64,000 nucleotides of DNA from Hormoscilla sp. GM7CHS1pb (GTDB lineage Bacteria > Cyanobacteriota > Cyanobacteriia > Cyanobacteriales > Desertifilaceae): NCBI GenBank assembly GCA_014323675.1, contig JACONN010000003.1, positions 434,001-498,000 of the forward strand. Direction: 5' to 3'. Of this stretch, positions 43,955 through 53,879 are shown piece by piece. Made by a program: the position numbers and the translations under genes. Each line of letters starts with the position of its first letter. Position 1 is the stretch's first letter. Below the pieces are notes generated by a model, which saw only the letters and a program-made list of their open reading frames with translations, ran no database searches and had not been told where the DNA came from.

Positions 43955-44519
43955 ATGTCGAGAATAGGTAAGCGTCCCATTAGTATTCCCAAGAAAGTAA
44001 GCGTCACCATAGATGGTCAAGCGGTGGCGGTGAAGGGACCCAAAGGCGAACTGTCCCGCGTCCTGCCATCGGAAGTGACGGTGGAACAGTCGGATGGTAC
44101 GATCGTGGTTAAGCGGAATTCGGAGTCCCGAAAAGCCCGATCGCGTCACGGACTGAGTCGGACCCTAGTAGCCAACATGATAGAAGGGGTAGACCAAGGA
44201 TTTAAGCGGCGTCTGGAAATTCAGGGTGTGGGTTATCGGGCCCCCAACTGAACGGCAAAAACCTGACCTTAAACGTGGGTTACAGCAATCCTGTGGAAAT
44301 TGACCCCCCCCCAAAGTGGAATTCTCAGTGGAAGACAACGCCGGGAAGGCAGTTAAAACAGGGACATTAGTAGTAGTCAGTGGCATTGACAAGGAAGTGG
44401 TGGGCAACATGGCAGCCAAGATCCGTGCCGTCCGTCCACCAGAAGTTTACAAAGGCAAAGGCATTCGCTATGTCGGAGAATTCGTCAGACGTAAGGCTGG
44501 TAAGGCAGGGAAGAAATAA
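43955..44519 (+). CDS. rplF: 50S ribosomal protein L6, shifted in two C runs
   Basis: ATG 43955 reads [20 protein letters not shown] to [11 protein letters not shown] and then TGA. The family sequence continues one frame over ([18 protein letters not shown]) after a C5 run at 44241-44245. It then needs another shift after a C9 run at 44304-44312 to reach [13 protein letters not shown] and [20 protein letters not shown], ending at 44519. Adding one C to each run restores a full L6. Two shifts in C homopolymers of an essential gene point to sequencing error. Confidence 0.88.
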
Positions 44520-44521
44520 AA

Positions 44522-44887
44522 ATGAAGCTGACAAAAAGAGAATCAAAGCAGCGCAGGCATGGTAGAATTCGTCGCCAAGTAGAGGGAACAACAGAACGTC
44601 CTCGCCTAGCAGTGTTTCGTTCTCATCAAAACATTTATGCACAGGTGATAGACGATAGCCAGCAACATACCTTGGCCGCAGCCTCAACCCTAGAACCGCA
44701 AGTGAAAAGCCAACTGAACTCGAAGGGACAAAATTGTGCCGCAGCGACAGAAGTAGGCAAGTTAGTTGCCGAACGGGCAAAGGCAAAAGGAGTGGAAAAG
44801 GTAGTATTCGATCGAGGTGGCAACCTGTATCACGGTCGCATCCAAGCCCTAGCAGAAGCAGCTCGCGAGGCCGGGTTGGATTTTTAG
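44522..44887 (+). CDS. rplR: 50S ribosomal protein L18
   Basis: 121 residues: [37 protein letters not shown] and [20 protein letters not shown]. Binds 5S rRNA with L5. Starts 2 nt after the rplF stop. Confidence 0.96.
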   Translation: MKLTKRESKQRRHGRIRRQVEGTTERPRLAVFRSHQNIYAQVIDDSQQHTLAAASTLEPQVKSQLNSKGQNCAAATEVGKLVAERAKAKGVEKVVFDRGGNLYHGRIQALAEAAREAGLDF

Positions 44888-44951
44888 TAAAATGCCATGG
44901 GCAACAGAATAGAGAACTTGAAAGCTGGCAAGCTAGATAGGGGACAAGCAT

Positions 44952-45503
44952 ATGGAAAAAAACAGCGAAAAAGAAAAGAGCGCTGGCGGTCGGAAGAAAA
45001 GTAACCGCACTCGGGAAAAAGAATCAGAATGGCAAGAACGGGTGGTGCAGATCCGCCGGGTGACGAAAGTGGTGAAAGGGGGTAAAAAGCTCAGCTTCCG
45101 GGCCATAGTAGTTGTAGGCAATGAACGCGGTCAAGTGGGAGTGGGAGTTGGCAAGGCCAGTGACGTGATCGGTGCCGTGAAAAAAGGAGTCGCCGACGCG
45201 AAAAAGCATATGATTGAGGTGCCCCTGAGCAAGTCCTACTCCATTCCCCATCCCACCAGTGGCATTGCCACTGGTGCTAAGGTGATGATGCGACCAGCAG
45301 CCCCCGGGACTGGTGTGATTGCTGGTGGAGCCGTGCGCACGGTGTTAGAATTAGCTGGTGTCCGGAATGTGCTAGCAAAGCAACTGGGTTCCAATAATCC
45401 TCTGAACAACGCTAGAGCATCGGTGGAGGCCCTGGCAAGCCTGCGCACTTTTGCTCAAGTTGCCCAAGATCGGGGGATTCCCATTGAAAACCTTTATGCT
45501 TAG
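44952..45503 (+). CDS. rpsE: 30S ribosomal protein S5
   Basis: 183 residues, with a charged N-terminal extension ([18 protein letters not shown]) before the RNA-binding domain ([20 protein letters not shown]). Later [19 protein letters not shown]. Important for decoding accuracy. Full length. Confidence 0.96.
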   Translation: MEKNSEKEKSAGGRKKSNRTREKESEWQERVVQIRRVTKVVKGGKKLSFRAIVVVGNERGQVGVGVGKASDVIGAVKKGVADAKKHMIEVPLSKSYSIPHPTSGIATGAKVMMRPAAPGTGVIAGGAVRTVLELAGVRNVLAKQLGSNNPLNNARASVEALASLRTFAQVAQDRGIPIENLYA

Positions 45504-45523
45504 CAAGTAGTTAGTTGTTATTA

Positions 45524-45604
45524 GACAATTACAACTAACAATTGACAACTAACAACTAACAACTAACAACTAACAACCAACAACCAACAACTAACAACTG
45601 ACAA
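45524..45604 (+). repeat. STRR heptamer repeat between rpsE and rplO
   Basis: Roughly ten copies of AACTAAC or AACCAAC with AACTGAC variants. Heptameric short tandemly repeated repetitive sequences are typical of cyanobacteria. Related short stretches occur at about 50789-50806 and 52376-52395. Confidence 0.85.
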
Positions 45605-45608
45605 TGAC

Positions 45609-46064
45609 ATGAGACTACAAGATGCTGTGCCGAAAAAAGGCTCTCGCAAACGTCGTCGGCGGATCGGAAGGGGAATTGCTGCCGGTCAAGGGGCAAGCGG
45701 CGGATTTGGCATGCGGGGACAAAAATCCCGATCGGGTCGCGGCACGAGACCGGGTTTTGAGGGGGGACAACTGCCCCTGTATCGTCGCATCCCCAAGTTA
45801 AAGCACTTTACGCTAATAAATCGGCGGCAATATACTACGATCAATGTAAGGAAACTGGCATCACTACCGGCAAATACGGAAGTGACCCTGGCTTCGTTGA
45901 TGGAGGCAGGCCTTGTCACGGCTGATAAAGGACCGCTGAAAATCTTGGGAGACGGCGAGTTGCACGTGCCGCTGCAAGTAAAAGCAGCTGGGTTTACAGC
46001 TTCGGCTAGCAAAAAAATCGAGTCAGCCGGTGGTAGTTGCGTCGTCCTAGATTCATCAAAATAA
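45609..46064 (+). CDS. rplO: 50S ribosomal protein L15
   Basis: 151 residues: [20 protein letters not shown] and [14 protein letters not shown], then [16 protein letters not shown]. Late-assembly large-subunit protein. Starts shortly after the STRR repeat. Full length. Confidence 0.97.
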   Translation: MRLQDAVPKKGSRKRRRRIGRGIAAGQGASGGFGMRGQKSRSGRGTRPGFEGGQLPLYRRIPKLKHFTLINRRQYTTINVRKLASLPANTEVTLASLMEAGLVTADKGPLKILGDGELHVPLQVKAAGFTASASKKIESAGGSCVVLDSSK

Positions 46065-46133
46065 ACAGCACAGATACGATCTAATCCCGATTCAGAGGAG
46101 GAGGTCGGTGCGAAGTATGATGTAGAGGTAATT

Positions 46134-47438
46134 ATGGCGGTTAGTCGAGACAAGACCCCCAGCGCTCAGGAAACATTCATGCAGATGGCGCAAGCAGCAG
46201 GTCTCAGAGGGAGGCTTCTGCGAAGCATTGGTATGCTGATTCTGGCAAGACTGGGGATATATATACCAGTACCGGGCATCGACCGGGCGAGATTTGCGGC
46301 AAATATCGAAGGAAGCCCGATCGTCGGATTTTTGGATCTGTTCAGTGGGGGTGGCCTTTCCCAGTTAGGGATATTTGCTCTGGGAATTTTGCCATTCATT
46401 AATGCTTCCATCATTATGCAGCTGTTGACAGCAGCTATCCCATCATTGGAGGATTTGCAGAAAAATGAAGGGGAAGCTGGTCGGCGTAAGATTTCTCAGA
46501 TAACTCGTTACGTAGCTTTGGGATGGGCAGTGATTCAAAGCGTGGGTATAGCCCTGTGGATAAGTTCCCAACAGGTAGCCTTAGAACCGGGGCCATTGTT
46601 TGTGGCCAAAACAGTGCTGGCTCTTACTGCTGGTTCCATGTTCGTGATGTGGTTGGGCGAGCTGATCACGGAACGGGGCATAGGGAATGGAGCATCCCTG
46701 CTGATTTTTCTGAATATAGTTTCCACCCTGCCCAGATCCATCGGACAAACGATCGAACTCGCATCTTCAGGCGATCGGAATCTAGTGGGTGGGGTAGTCA
46801 TCCTGGTGCTAGTATTCCTGGTAATGATTGTCGGGATTGTGTTCGTGCAAGAGGGAACTCGTCGAATACCGATAATTTCGGCCCGTCGCCAGGTGGGACG
46901 CAAGCTTTATCTAGAAAAAAGCAACTACCTGCCACTGCGACTCAACCAAGGCGGAGTAATGCCGATCATCTTTGCCTCGGCGGTGCTGATTCTGCCAGTA
47001 AGTTTGGCTAATTTCACCAGAAGCGAAAGTTTAGCCCGTGCTGTCCAGTATCTGAGTCCGGGGGGAACGCTGTACGTGCCCTTTTATCTGGCGATGATTG
47101 TTTTCTTCAGCTATTTCTATGCTTCCTTGATTATCAATCCCGTAGATATGTCTCAGAATTTGAAGAAAATGGGGTCTAGCATTCCCGGCATTCGTCCCGG
47201 TCGGGCCACGAGCGAGTACATAGAAAGGGTATTGAACCGATTGACATTCTTGGGAGCAATCTTTCTGGGCCTAGTGGCGATCGTACCGACAGCGGTAGAA
47301 TCAGCCACGCGAGTGCGAACATTTCAAGGCTTGGGAGCAACGTCCCTGTTGATTCTGGTGGGCGTGGCCATTGATACGGCCAAACAGATTCAAACTTATG
47401 TGATATCTCAGCGATACGAAGGAATGGTGAAGCAGTAG
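46134..47438 (+). CDS. secY: Preprotein translocase subunit SecY
   Basis: 434 residues with ten membrane segments. RIGKLPVPG-type motifs appear as [11 protein letters not shown] and [15 protein letters not shown]; the cytoplasmic loop has [30 protein letters not shown] and [13 protein letters not shown] are conserved. Forms the protein-conducting channel with SecE/SecG in plasma and thylakoid membranes. The next gene overlaps its stop by one base. Confidence 0.98.
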   Translation: MAVSRDKTPSAQETFMQMAQAAGLRGRLLRSIGMLILARLGIYIPVPGIDRARFAANIEGSPIVGFLDLFSGGGLSQLGIFALGILPFINASIIMQLLTAAIPSLEDLQKNEGEAGRRKISQITRYVALGWAVIQSVGIALWISSQQVALEPGPLFVAKTVLALTAGSMFVMWLGELITERGIGNGASLLIFLNIVSTLPRSIGQTIELASSGDRNLVGGVVILVLVFLVMIVGIVFVQEGTRRIPIISARRQVGRKLYLEKSNYLPLRLNQGGVMPIIFASAVLILPVSLANFTRSESLARAVQYLSPGGTLYVPFYLAMIVFFSYFYASLIINPVDMSQNLKKMGSSIPGIRPGRATSEYIERVLNRLTFLGAIFLGLVAIVPTAVESATRVRTFQGLGATSLLILVGVAIDTAKQIQTYVISQRYEGMVKQ

Positions 47439-47992
47439 TGGCACGATTAATCTTCTTAGGTCCTCCGGGTTCGGGCAAAGGCACCCAGGCAGCTCAACTG
47501 GCACAAGATGAGCAAATCTCCCATATTTCCACGGGAGAACTGTTACGGAAAGCTGTAGCAGACAAGACGGATCTGGGAGTAAAGGCGAAGTATTATATGG
47601 ATAAAGGGGAGTTGGTGCCAGACCAACTGGTGTTGGATATGGTGCGAGAACGCTTGCATAAACTTGACGTGCAGTCAGGATGGATTCTCGATGGCTTTCC
47701 GAGAAACGTAGCTCAGGCTGAATCTCTGGAAAACCTGCTTAAAGAGGTAGCTCAGGTGTCAGACTCGGTCATTAGCCTGGAAGTACCAGACGATCTACTG
47801 GTGGACAGGCTGCTGGCACGGGGCCGCAAAGATGATAACGAAGAAACTATTCGTCGTCGCTTAGAGGTTTATCGAGAACAAACTGCCCCCTTGATCGATT
47901 TTTACCGCGCCCGGGGGCAGTTGAAATCGATCGATGGCGCTCAACCAATATCGTCCGTGACAGCAGTTCTCAAACAGGTGATATGCTCCTAG
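47438..47992 (+). CDS. adk: Adenylate kinase
   Basis: 184 residues, GTG start at the end of secY (TAGTG). P-loop [30 protein letters not shown] and [14 protein letters not shown]. The short LID form without zinc, usual for cyanobacteria. Converts ATP + AMP to 2 ADP. Confidence 0.98.
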   Translation: MARLIFLGPPGSGKGTQAAQLAQDEQISHISTGELLRKAVADKTDLGVKAKYYMDKGELVPDQLVLDMVRERLHKLDVQSGWILDGFPRNVAQAESLENLLKEVAQVSDSVISLEVPDDLLVDRLLARGRKDDNEETIRRRLEVYREQTAPLIDFYRARGQLKSIDGAQPISSVTAVLKQVICS

Positions 47993-48229
47993 GTTCAGGG
48001 GACAAGCGCCGTCAAACCCCAAGCACAACTAACCAACGAAAAGGCCGTCTTTGGTCTATTTAAAATGTGAATATATACTGCGATAGGCTTCAATTTGCAA
48101 GTCCATGCTCTCCTCTCCATACTCGCTAAGGCGCTCGGCGGGATGCGCTCTTCCCAAGTAGATGACAAGATAAGTAAAAAGAGGTATGAATCAGCAGGAA
48201 ATAAAGAGCAGAGTTGAGGAAAAGTAAAA
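47993..48229. other. Spacer between adk and infA
   Basis: No gene seen. A GC-rich stretch (48125-48155, GCGCTCGGCGGGATGCGC) could form a hairpin. Confidence 0.4.
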
Positions 48230-48454
48230 TTGTCTAAACAAGATTTAATAGAAATGGAAGGCACGGTAACAGAATCCTTGCCGAATGCGATGTTCAGGGT
48301 AGACCTGGACAATGGGTTTAACGTGCTGGCGCATATATCGGGCAAAATCCGCCGCAATTATATCAAGATTCTGCCGGGCGATCGGGTCAAGGTGGAACTA
48401 ACACCCTATGACTTGACCAAAGGCAGAATTACCTACCGTCTGCGGAAGAAGTAA
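48230..48454 (+). CDS. infA: Translation initiation factor IF-1
   Basis: 74 residues from TTG 48230 ([20 protein letters not shown]). [20 protein letters not shown] and [20 protein letters not shown] show the single S1/OB fold. The TTG start is inferred from family N-terminus; no in-frame ATG fits. Confidence 0.95.
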
Positions 48455-48581
48455 GCCGGTAGTTCGGGAAAAGAGGGGAAGGGTGACCGGAGGGCACCGG
48501 AATGTCCCGTGGGAAAAAAAGATTTGACAAGTAATGTAAAAATCTGATATCGTGTTATATTTGTAGTGTTCGAGAGCAGGC

Positions 48582-48695
48582 ATGAAAGTAAGAGCGTCCG
48601 TCAAAAAAATATGTGAAAAATGTCGCATTATCCGTCGTCACGGTCGGGTAATGGTGATATGTTCTAATCCCAAGCACAAGCAGCGCCAAGGTTAG
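48582..48695 (+). CDS. rpmJ: 50S ribosomal protein L36
   Basis: 37 residues from ATG 48582: [20 protein letters not shown], then [15 protein letters not shown]. The zinc ligands (Cys11, Cys14, Cys27, His32) are present. Small conserved protein of the large subunit. Confidence 0.95.
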   Translation: MKVRASVKKICEKCRIIRRHGRVMVICSNPKHKQRQG

Positions 48696-48784
48696 GGAGG
48701 CTAAGAGAGCAGGCATAGTCAGAGTCAGACAGGCGAGATAGGACAAGGAAAGTAGCAGAAAAACAAGAGTAGGGAGAAAAAGAA

Positions 48785-49168
48785 GTGGCACGGATAGCTG
48801 GTGTAGACCTGCCTCGGGACAAGCGGGTGGAAATAGGTCTGACATACATCTATGGCATAGGGCTGAGGCGGTCTCAAGAAATTATAGCGACAACGGGTGT
48901 CAATCCAGATACTCGGGTCAAGGAGTTAAGTGACGCGGATGTAGCCGCACTGCGACAAGCGGTGGAAAGCAACTATCAGGTAGAAGGGGACCTGCGCCGT
49001 TGGGAAGCGATGAACATCAAGCGGCTGATGGATATAGGCACATACCGTGGCAGGCGTCACAGGATGGGATTGCCAGTAAGAGGTCAGCGAACCAGAACTA
49101 ACGCTCGCACTCGGCGTGGATCCCGTCGCACGGTAGCAGGCAAGAAAAAGGCCAGCTCTAAGAAATAA
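48785..49168 (+). CDS. rpsM: 30S ribosomal protein S13
   Basis: 127 residues, GTG start. [20 protein letters not shown] and [20 protein letters not shown]. Contacts tRNA and bridges the subunits; C-terminal tail basic. Confidence 0.97.
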   Translation: MARIAGVDLPRDKRVEIGLTYIYGIGLRRSQEIIATTGVNPDTRVKELSDADVAALRQAVESNYQVEGDLRRWEAMNIKRLMDIGTYRGRRHRMGLPVRGQRTRTNARTRRGSRRTVAGKKKASSKK

Positions 49169-49228
49169 AGCAAGCTTGCGCGTCGGAGAAAAGAAAAATA
49201 ATTCATTGAGGTAAAAAAGCAGAAGATT

Positions 49229-49621
49229 ATGGCGCGACAAACAAAGAAAACAGGATCGAAAAAGCAGAAAAAGAAGATCCCAAGTGGGGTAGGGCACATC
49301 CAGTCTACATTTAACAACACGCTCATATCGATTACGGCTCCGAATGGAGAAGTAGTTTCCTGGGCATCAGCAGGTTCGAGTGGGTTTAAGGGAGCAAAGA
49401 AAGGAACTCCATTTGCAGCCCAAACAGCGGCAGAAAAGGCGGCCAGGAGAGCAATGGACCAGGGAATGCGGCAGATAGAAGTGATGGTATCAGGACCGGG
49501 GTCGGGTAGAGAAACAGCAATTAGAGCATTACAAGGGGTAGGGCTGGAAATAACGCTGATTAGGGATGTAACCCCAATCCCCCACAATGGCTGTCGTCCG
49601 TCAAAACGTCGTAGAGTATAG
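49229..49621 (+). CDS. rpsK: 30S ribosomal protein S11
   Basis: 130 residues: [20 protein letters not shown] and [20 protein letters not shown], then [19 protein letters not shown]. Part of the platform near the Shine-Dalgarno helix. Confidence 0.97.
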   Translation: MARQTKKTGSKKQKKKIPSGVGHIQSTFNNTLISITAPNGEVVSWASAGSSGFKGAKKGTPFAAQTAAEKAARRAMDQGMRQIEVMVSGPGSGRETAIRALQGVGLEITLIRDVTPIPHNGCRPSKRRRV

Positions 49622-49713
49622 AAAAAATGCAATGCTCGGATAAAGGCGATGAATTGCTGTTGGCGGAATAGTTAAGCTGACTTGAGAGAATTCAGGCGAA
49701 GGGAGGACGCGCG

Positions 49714-50691
49714 GTGACACAATTTCAGATAGAGTGTGTACAGTCGTATAGAGAAAAAGATCAAAGTCAGTACAGCAGATTTGTATTAGAACCCCTAGAA
49801 CGAGGTCAAGGAACGACAGTTGGTAATGCTTTGAGACGAGTGCTGCTGTCAAATTTGTCAGGATCAGCAGTGACAGCAGTTAGAATCGCAGGGGTAAACC
49901 ACGAGTTTGCCACAATTCCAGGGGTCCGAGAGGATGTGCTGGATATATTGCTAAATATGAAGGAAATAGTGCTGAAAAGCCATTCAAGTCAGCCTCAGAT
50001 GGGTCGTTTACTGGCCAATGGGCCGGCGACGGTGAGGGCTGATCTTCCGGCAGAGGTGGAAACGGTGAGGGCGGGTAAGTTTGATCTTCCGGCAGATGTG
50101 GAACTGGTTAACCCCAGTCAATACATTGCTACTCTATCGCCAGGAGCGACTCTGGAAATGGAGTTTCGCATGGAAACAGGCAAGGGATATAGAACGGTAG
50201 AACGGGGTCGTGACGAAACGACGGCATTGGACTTCCTCCAGATTGATGCGATGTTTATGCCAGTGAGGAAGGTAAACTACATGGTGGAAAGCGCGAGAGT
50301 AGGGGGAAGCCTGGAGAAAGACCGGTTAATAATGGAAATCACGACCAATGGGAGCATAAACCCTCTTGAGGCATTGTCTCAAGCGGCTAGTATCCTGGTG
50401 GATCTGTTCAATCCGCTCAAAGATATCACATTTGAGCCAGTCAAAGATGAAGTATCAGATACGGGAGATCCAACGAGCAAGATTACCATTGAAGAATTGC
50501 AGCTGTCAGTGAGGGCATATAATTGTCTGAAACGAGCTCAGATTAACTCAGTCTCAGACTTGCTGGACTATACTCAAGAGGATCTGCTGGAAATAAAAAA
50601 CTTTGGTCAGAAATCAGCGGAAGAGGTTATAGAAGCTTTGCAGGTCCGCTTGGGGATAACCCTGCCCCACGAAAAAGAAACAAAAACATAG
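49714..50691 (+). CDS. rpoA: DNA-directed RNA polymerase subunit alpha
   Basis: 325 residues, GTG start (TQFQIECVQSYREKDQSQYS). N-terminal dimerisation domain has LEPLERGQGTTVGNALRRVL; the C-terminal domain (from about 245) has LSVRAYNCLKRAQINSVSDL and KNFGQKSAEEVIEAL, used to contact promoters and regulators. Full length. Confidence 0.98.
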   Translation: MTQFQIECVQSYREKDQSQYSRFVLEPLERGQGTTVGNALRRVLLSNLSGSAVTAVRIAGVNHEFATIPGVREDVLDILLNMKEIVLKSHSSQPQMGRLLANGPATVRADLPAEVETVRAGKFDLPADVELVNPSQYIATLSPGATLEMEFRMETGKGYRTVERGRDETTALDFLQIDAMFMPVRKVNYMVESARVGGSLEKDRLIMEITTNGSINPLEALSQAASILVDLFNPLKDITFEPVKDEVSDTGDPTSKITIEELQLSVRAYNCLKRAQINSVSDLLDYTQEDLLEIKNFGQKSAEEVIEALQVRLGITLPHEKETKT

Positions 50692-50838
50692 GAAAAAAAG
50701 AGCGCATCCTGGAGTACGATCGCCTTAGCGAGTACGGAAAGGAGAGCAGTTAGGAGTTAGTAGTCAGGATTAAATAGTTAGGAAGAAATTGACAACTGAC
50801 AACTGAGAAGGAAGATAAGAGAAGTTAGGTAAGAGATA

Positions 50839-51228
50839 ATGCGTCACCGTCGTCGTGTTCCCAAACTAGGAAAACCAGCAGATCAGCGGAAAGCGCTGCT
50901 GAGATCGCTGACAACAGCACTGATTCGTAATGGTCGGATTACAACAACGAAAGCTCGTGCAAAGGCGGTGCGATCGGCAGCAGAGAAAATAATAACCTTG
51001 GCAAAAGAGGGCTCTTTATCAGCTCGTAGGCAAGCAATGGGCTATATTTACCTGACGGGAAGTCAGGATAAAAATGAGCACAGGCGGCAAAAGAAACAAC
51101 TGGTTCATGCACTGTTCGAGCAGGCCCAAACGAGATATGGCGATCGCCAAGGTGGATACACCCGCATTTTGCCAACGGTGCGGCGTCGGGGCGATAATGC
51201 AGAAATGGCGATTATCGAGCTAGTTTGA
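50839..51228 (+). CDS. rplQ: 50S ribosomal protein L17
   Basis: 129 residues: [40 protein letters not shown] and [21 protein letters not shown] short STRR-like stretch (GACAACTGACAACTGAG) precedes it. Full length. Confidence 0.97.
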   Translation: MRHRRRVPKLGKPADQRKALLRSLTTALIRNGRITTTKARAKAVRSAAEKIITLAKEGSLSARRQAMGYIYLTGSQDKNEHRRQKKQLVHALFEQAQTRYGDRQGGYTRILPTVRRRGDNAEMAIIELV

Positions 51229-51264
51229 AGCAATTGCAGGCTAGCGAATTGTCAAGTCCGCAAT

Positions 51265-52119
51265 ATGGACAACGGACAAAAGACGACAGACAGACAGCGA
51301 GTTGCCCTGGTCATCCAATACCTGGGCACTCATTTTCATGGCTGGCAGCGGCAGGGTCGTGGGGAACGGACAGTGCAGTCGGAAATAGAAACAGCCATCG
51401 AGACGGTTCTGAAGCGACGAGTACCAGTAATAGCTGCGGGTAGAACTGATGCGGGAGTTCACGCTGCTGGGCAAGTAGCACATTTTGAAGCTACGGGGAA
51501 GATCCCAGCCAGTCGGTGGGCGACGGTGCTGAATTCGCGGCTGCCGAAAGATATTTTGATTCTGACTTCAGTAGCTGTGCCCGATACCTGGCATGCTCGC
51601 TTTTCAGCTAGCATGCGTCGCTATCGCTATACTATTTATACAGACAAACAAGCAAACTTGTTTGTCCGCCCCTTTGCGTGGCATTATTATTACCAGCCCC
51701 TGGATGCATCATTAATTCAGGAGGCCCTGAGTCCATTGATAGGTAAGCATCACTTAGCTGCCTTTCGCAGAGCGGGCGCAGATCGCAAACATTCCTGGGT
51801 AGAAGTCCAAGGGGCTTCCTGCGGACGGTCCGGACCCTTCATTTATATAGAAGTGCAAGCTAACGGGTTCCTATATGGTATGATGCGGTTGCTAGTGGGG
51901 TTACTGGTCTCAGTGGGGGACAAAGGGCGATCGGTTTCGGAGTTCACTCAAATCTGGAAAGCCGAACGCCGGGATTTAGTCAAGTACGCCGCACCCCCTC
52001 AGGGTCTGTGCCTGCTGCGGGTAGGCTACCCAGACTCCCCCTTTCGGTCAGAAGTATGGGAAAATAGCCAGCCAAAGTTGGTTCTGTCTCCAAATTATAG
52101 CTCATCTCGAATGCATTGA
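51265..52119 (+). CDS. truA: tRNA pseudouridine(38-40) synthase
   Basis: 284 residues. RVALVIQYLGTHFHGWQRQG, the catalytic motif AAGRTDAGVHA (Asp) and GNFLYHMVR-type FLYGMMRLLVG. Modifies U38-U40 of tRNA anticodon arms. The protein ends with an unusual tail after LLRVGYPDSPF; length slightly over the usual 260-280. Confidence 0.96.
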   Translation: MDNGQKTTDRQRVALVIQYLGTHFHGWQRQGRGERTVQSEIETAIETVLKRRVPVIAAGRTDAGVHAAGQVAHFEATGKIPASRWATVLNSRLPKDILILTSVAVPDTWHARFSASMRRYRYTIYTDKQANLFVRPFAWHYYYQPLDASLIQEALSPLIGKHHLAAFRRAGADRKHSWVEVQGASCGRSGPFIYIEVQANGFLYGMMRLLVGLLVSVGDKGRSVSEFTQIWKAERRDLVKYAAPPQGLCLLRVGYPDSPFRSEVWENSQPKLVLSPNYSSSRMH

Positions 52120-52140
52120 TGTGATACAGCCGCCCGAACC

Positions 52141-52166
52141 CGTTCCCAGGCTTCGCCGTGGGAACG
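52141..52166. repeat. CGTTCCC palindrome, copy 9
   Basis: CGTTCCCAGGC...CGTGGGAACG, in the truA-rplM spacer. Confidence 0.75.
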
Positions 52167-52346
52167 AGGGGTCCGGCTACTCGAACTAAGCAATGTCATT
52201 TTAGTTCGAGTAGCGTGCGCGCGCAGGGCCCCCTCCGCTGCGAGTGGCAACCTTTGGACGCGGGCTATTCGTGAGATGCATCCATCTCCGATCTCCGATC
52301 GCACAAAGGGCGAGAACTGCTATACTTTACTTTTAACCAATAAAAA

Positions 52347-52369
52347 CGGACGGGCGTCTCGCCCGTCCG
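52347..52369 (+). promoter_or_regulatory. Perfect stem-loop upstream of rplM
   Basis: CGGACGGGCG, loop TCT, CGCCCGTCCG: ten base pairs, three-nt loop. It begins 22 nt after the TATACT box and ends 26 nt before the rplM ATG, so it would lie in the 5' leader. No T run follows, arguing against a simple terminator. A relative lies at about 39295-39315 before rpsS. Confidence 0.65.
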
Positions 52370-52395
52370 GATCGACTAACAACTGACAACTAACA

Positions 52396-52851
52396 ATGAA
52401 TAAAACTTATCTTCCAGCTCAAGACTCTCTAGAGCGTAACTGGTATGTTGTAGATGCTGCTGGTCAACGTCTAGGTCGCCTGGCAAGTGAAATTGCTAGA
52501 GTGCTGCGGGGCAAAAACAAACCGACTTTCACTCCTCACATGGATGTAGGGGACTTTGTGATTGTGGTGAATGCTGAAAAAGTGGAAGTTACTGGCAAAA
52601 AACGCAGCCAAAAACTATATCGACGCCATTCGGGCCGTCCGGGGGGCATGAAAACGGAAACCTTTGCGAAACTGCAAGGGCGGATACCAGAAAGAATTGT
52701 CGAGCAGGCTGTGCGGGGGATGTTGCCGAAAAATTCACTCGGGCGCAAGTTATTCACTAAGCTGAAAGTTTACAGCGGATCGGACCATCCCCATGAAGCC
52801 CAAAAACCCCAGATACTAGAAATAAACACAATACCAGGAGAACAGAAATAA
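52396..52851 (+). CDS. rplM: 50S ribosomal protein L13
   Basis: 151 residues: [20 protein letters not shown] and [40 protein letters not shown]. Early assembly protein of the large subunit. Its TAA overlaps the rpsI ATG by one base. Confidence 0.97.
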   Translation: MNKTYLPAQDSLERNWYVVDAAGQRLGRLASEIARVLRGKNKPTFTPHMDVGDFVIVVNAEKVEVTGKKRSQKLYRRHSGRPGGMKTETFAKLQGRIPERIVEQAVRGMLPKNSLGRKLFTKLKVYSGSDHPHEAQKPQILEINTIPGEQK

Positions 52852-53267
52852 TGGAAGCAACAGAAAAAGAACAGGGTCGCGCCGTGTATTGGGGCACGGG
52901 TCGCCGCAAGTCATCAGTGGCCAGAGTGCGTCTGGTTCCCGGGAAGGGTCAACTGACCATCAATGGCAAACCGGGAAACGAGTACCTCCAATTTAATGCT
53001 GGCTACCTGGGAACGACAAAAGCTCCCTTAGAAACCTTAGGCTTAGAAAATGAATATGATATTATCGTTAAGGTCGTAGGAGGTGGCTTGACCGGACAGT
53101 CTGACTCGATTCGCCTGGGAGTCGCTAGAGCTCTATGTCAGCTGGATCCAGAGAACCGCAAACCTTTGAAAATTGAAGGCTACTTAACCCGCGACCCCCG
53201 TGCTAAAGAGCGCAAGAAGTACGGTTTGCGTAAAGCCCGGAAAGCCCCTCAATACTCCAAGCGCTGA
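52851..53267 (+). CDS. rpsI: 30S ribosomal protein S9
   Basis: 138 residues: [20 protein letters not shown] and [19 protein letters not shown], with the C-terminal KAPQYSKR that reaches the P-site tRNA. Coupled to rplM by TAATG. Confidence 0.97.
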   Translation: MEATEKEQGRAVYWGTGRRKSSVARVRLVPGKGQLTINGKPGNEYLQFNAGYLGTTKAPLETLGLENEYDIIVKVVGGGLTGQSDSIRLGVARALCQLDPENRKPLKIEGYLTRDPRAKERKKYGLRKARKAPQYSKR

Positions 53268-53491
53268 TCGCGTAGCGTGGCGCAGCCATGGAAAAATGGC
53301 ATCAGACTACTCGGTAGAGTGCTGATGGTTGGGAATAGGTTGGCTTCTACCAATCATTCCCAGGAGTTATCCAGGAAAAGCGGTTATAAATATGTAGCAA
53401 GAAAATCTAGAAAATCCAGGTACTGAAGAGATGGGGTTGTGGCTTGGACGCTGCTAAAATAAAATTAAGATAGACCGAGCGAGTGAAAATA

Positions 53492-53740
53492 ATGTCAAAA
53501 AAAGAGATTCATCCCCAGTGGTATCCAGAAGCGAAGGTTTATTGCAACGGGGAATATATAATGACTGTGGGTTCGACTAAACCAGAACTGCATGTGGATG
53601 TATGGTCTGGCAATCATCCATTTTACACGGGCACCCAGAAGATAATTGACACGGAAGGACGAGTTGAGCGCTTCCTACGGAAATACGGCATGATGTCAGA
53701 AGGGGAGACCAAAACGGCAGCCTCAAACGATAAGAAGTAG
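53492..53740 (+). CDS. rpmE: 50S ribosomal protein L31
   Basis: 82 residues from ATG 53492. KKEIHPQWYPEAKVYCNGEY, VWSGNHPFYTGTQKIIDTEG and FLRKYGM. Only one Cys remains of the zinc site, so it is the zinc-free (C-minus) form common in cyanobacteria. The short Lys/Ser/Asn tail is variable. Preceded by a 220-bp spacer with a GCGTAGCGTGGCGCAGCCATGG unit (53270). Confidence 0.93.
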   Translation: MSKKEIHPQWYPEAKVYCNGEYIMTVGSTKPELHVDVWSGNHPFYTGTQKIIDTEGRVERFLRKYGMMSEGETKTAASNDKK

Positions 53741-53879
53741 CGGCGATCGCACAGAGACTGTTGTCAGTGGCCAGCGAGAATGCGCTGCGCTGGGCGCCAT
53801 CGGAAAAATTAGGAAAACTGACCGCCGGTACAAAGGCAGAAAATCGCACATGGCTACTTGAGGGATTGAGGACAGTCCA

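Larger units (their letters stand above)
52120..52395. promoter_or_regulatory. Upstream region of rplM with hairpin
   Basis: Contains a CGTTCCC palindrome (52141-52166), a GC-rich GAGTAGCGTGCGCGCGCAGG unit (about 52209), a possible -10 TATACT (52320-52325) and the perfect hairpin at 52347-52369. It ends with STRR-like AACTGACAACTAAC. Probably a separate promoter region for rplM-rpsI. Confidence 0.45.

Noticed and set aside
42537..44519. rplX and rplF as pseudogenes
   Set aside because: Both are essential, and single-base corrections in homopolymers restore full-length family sequence, so error is more likely.
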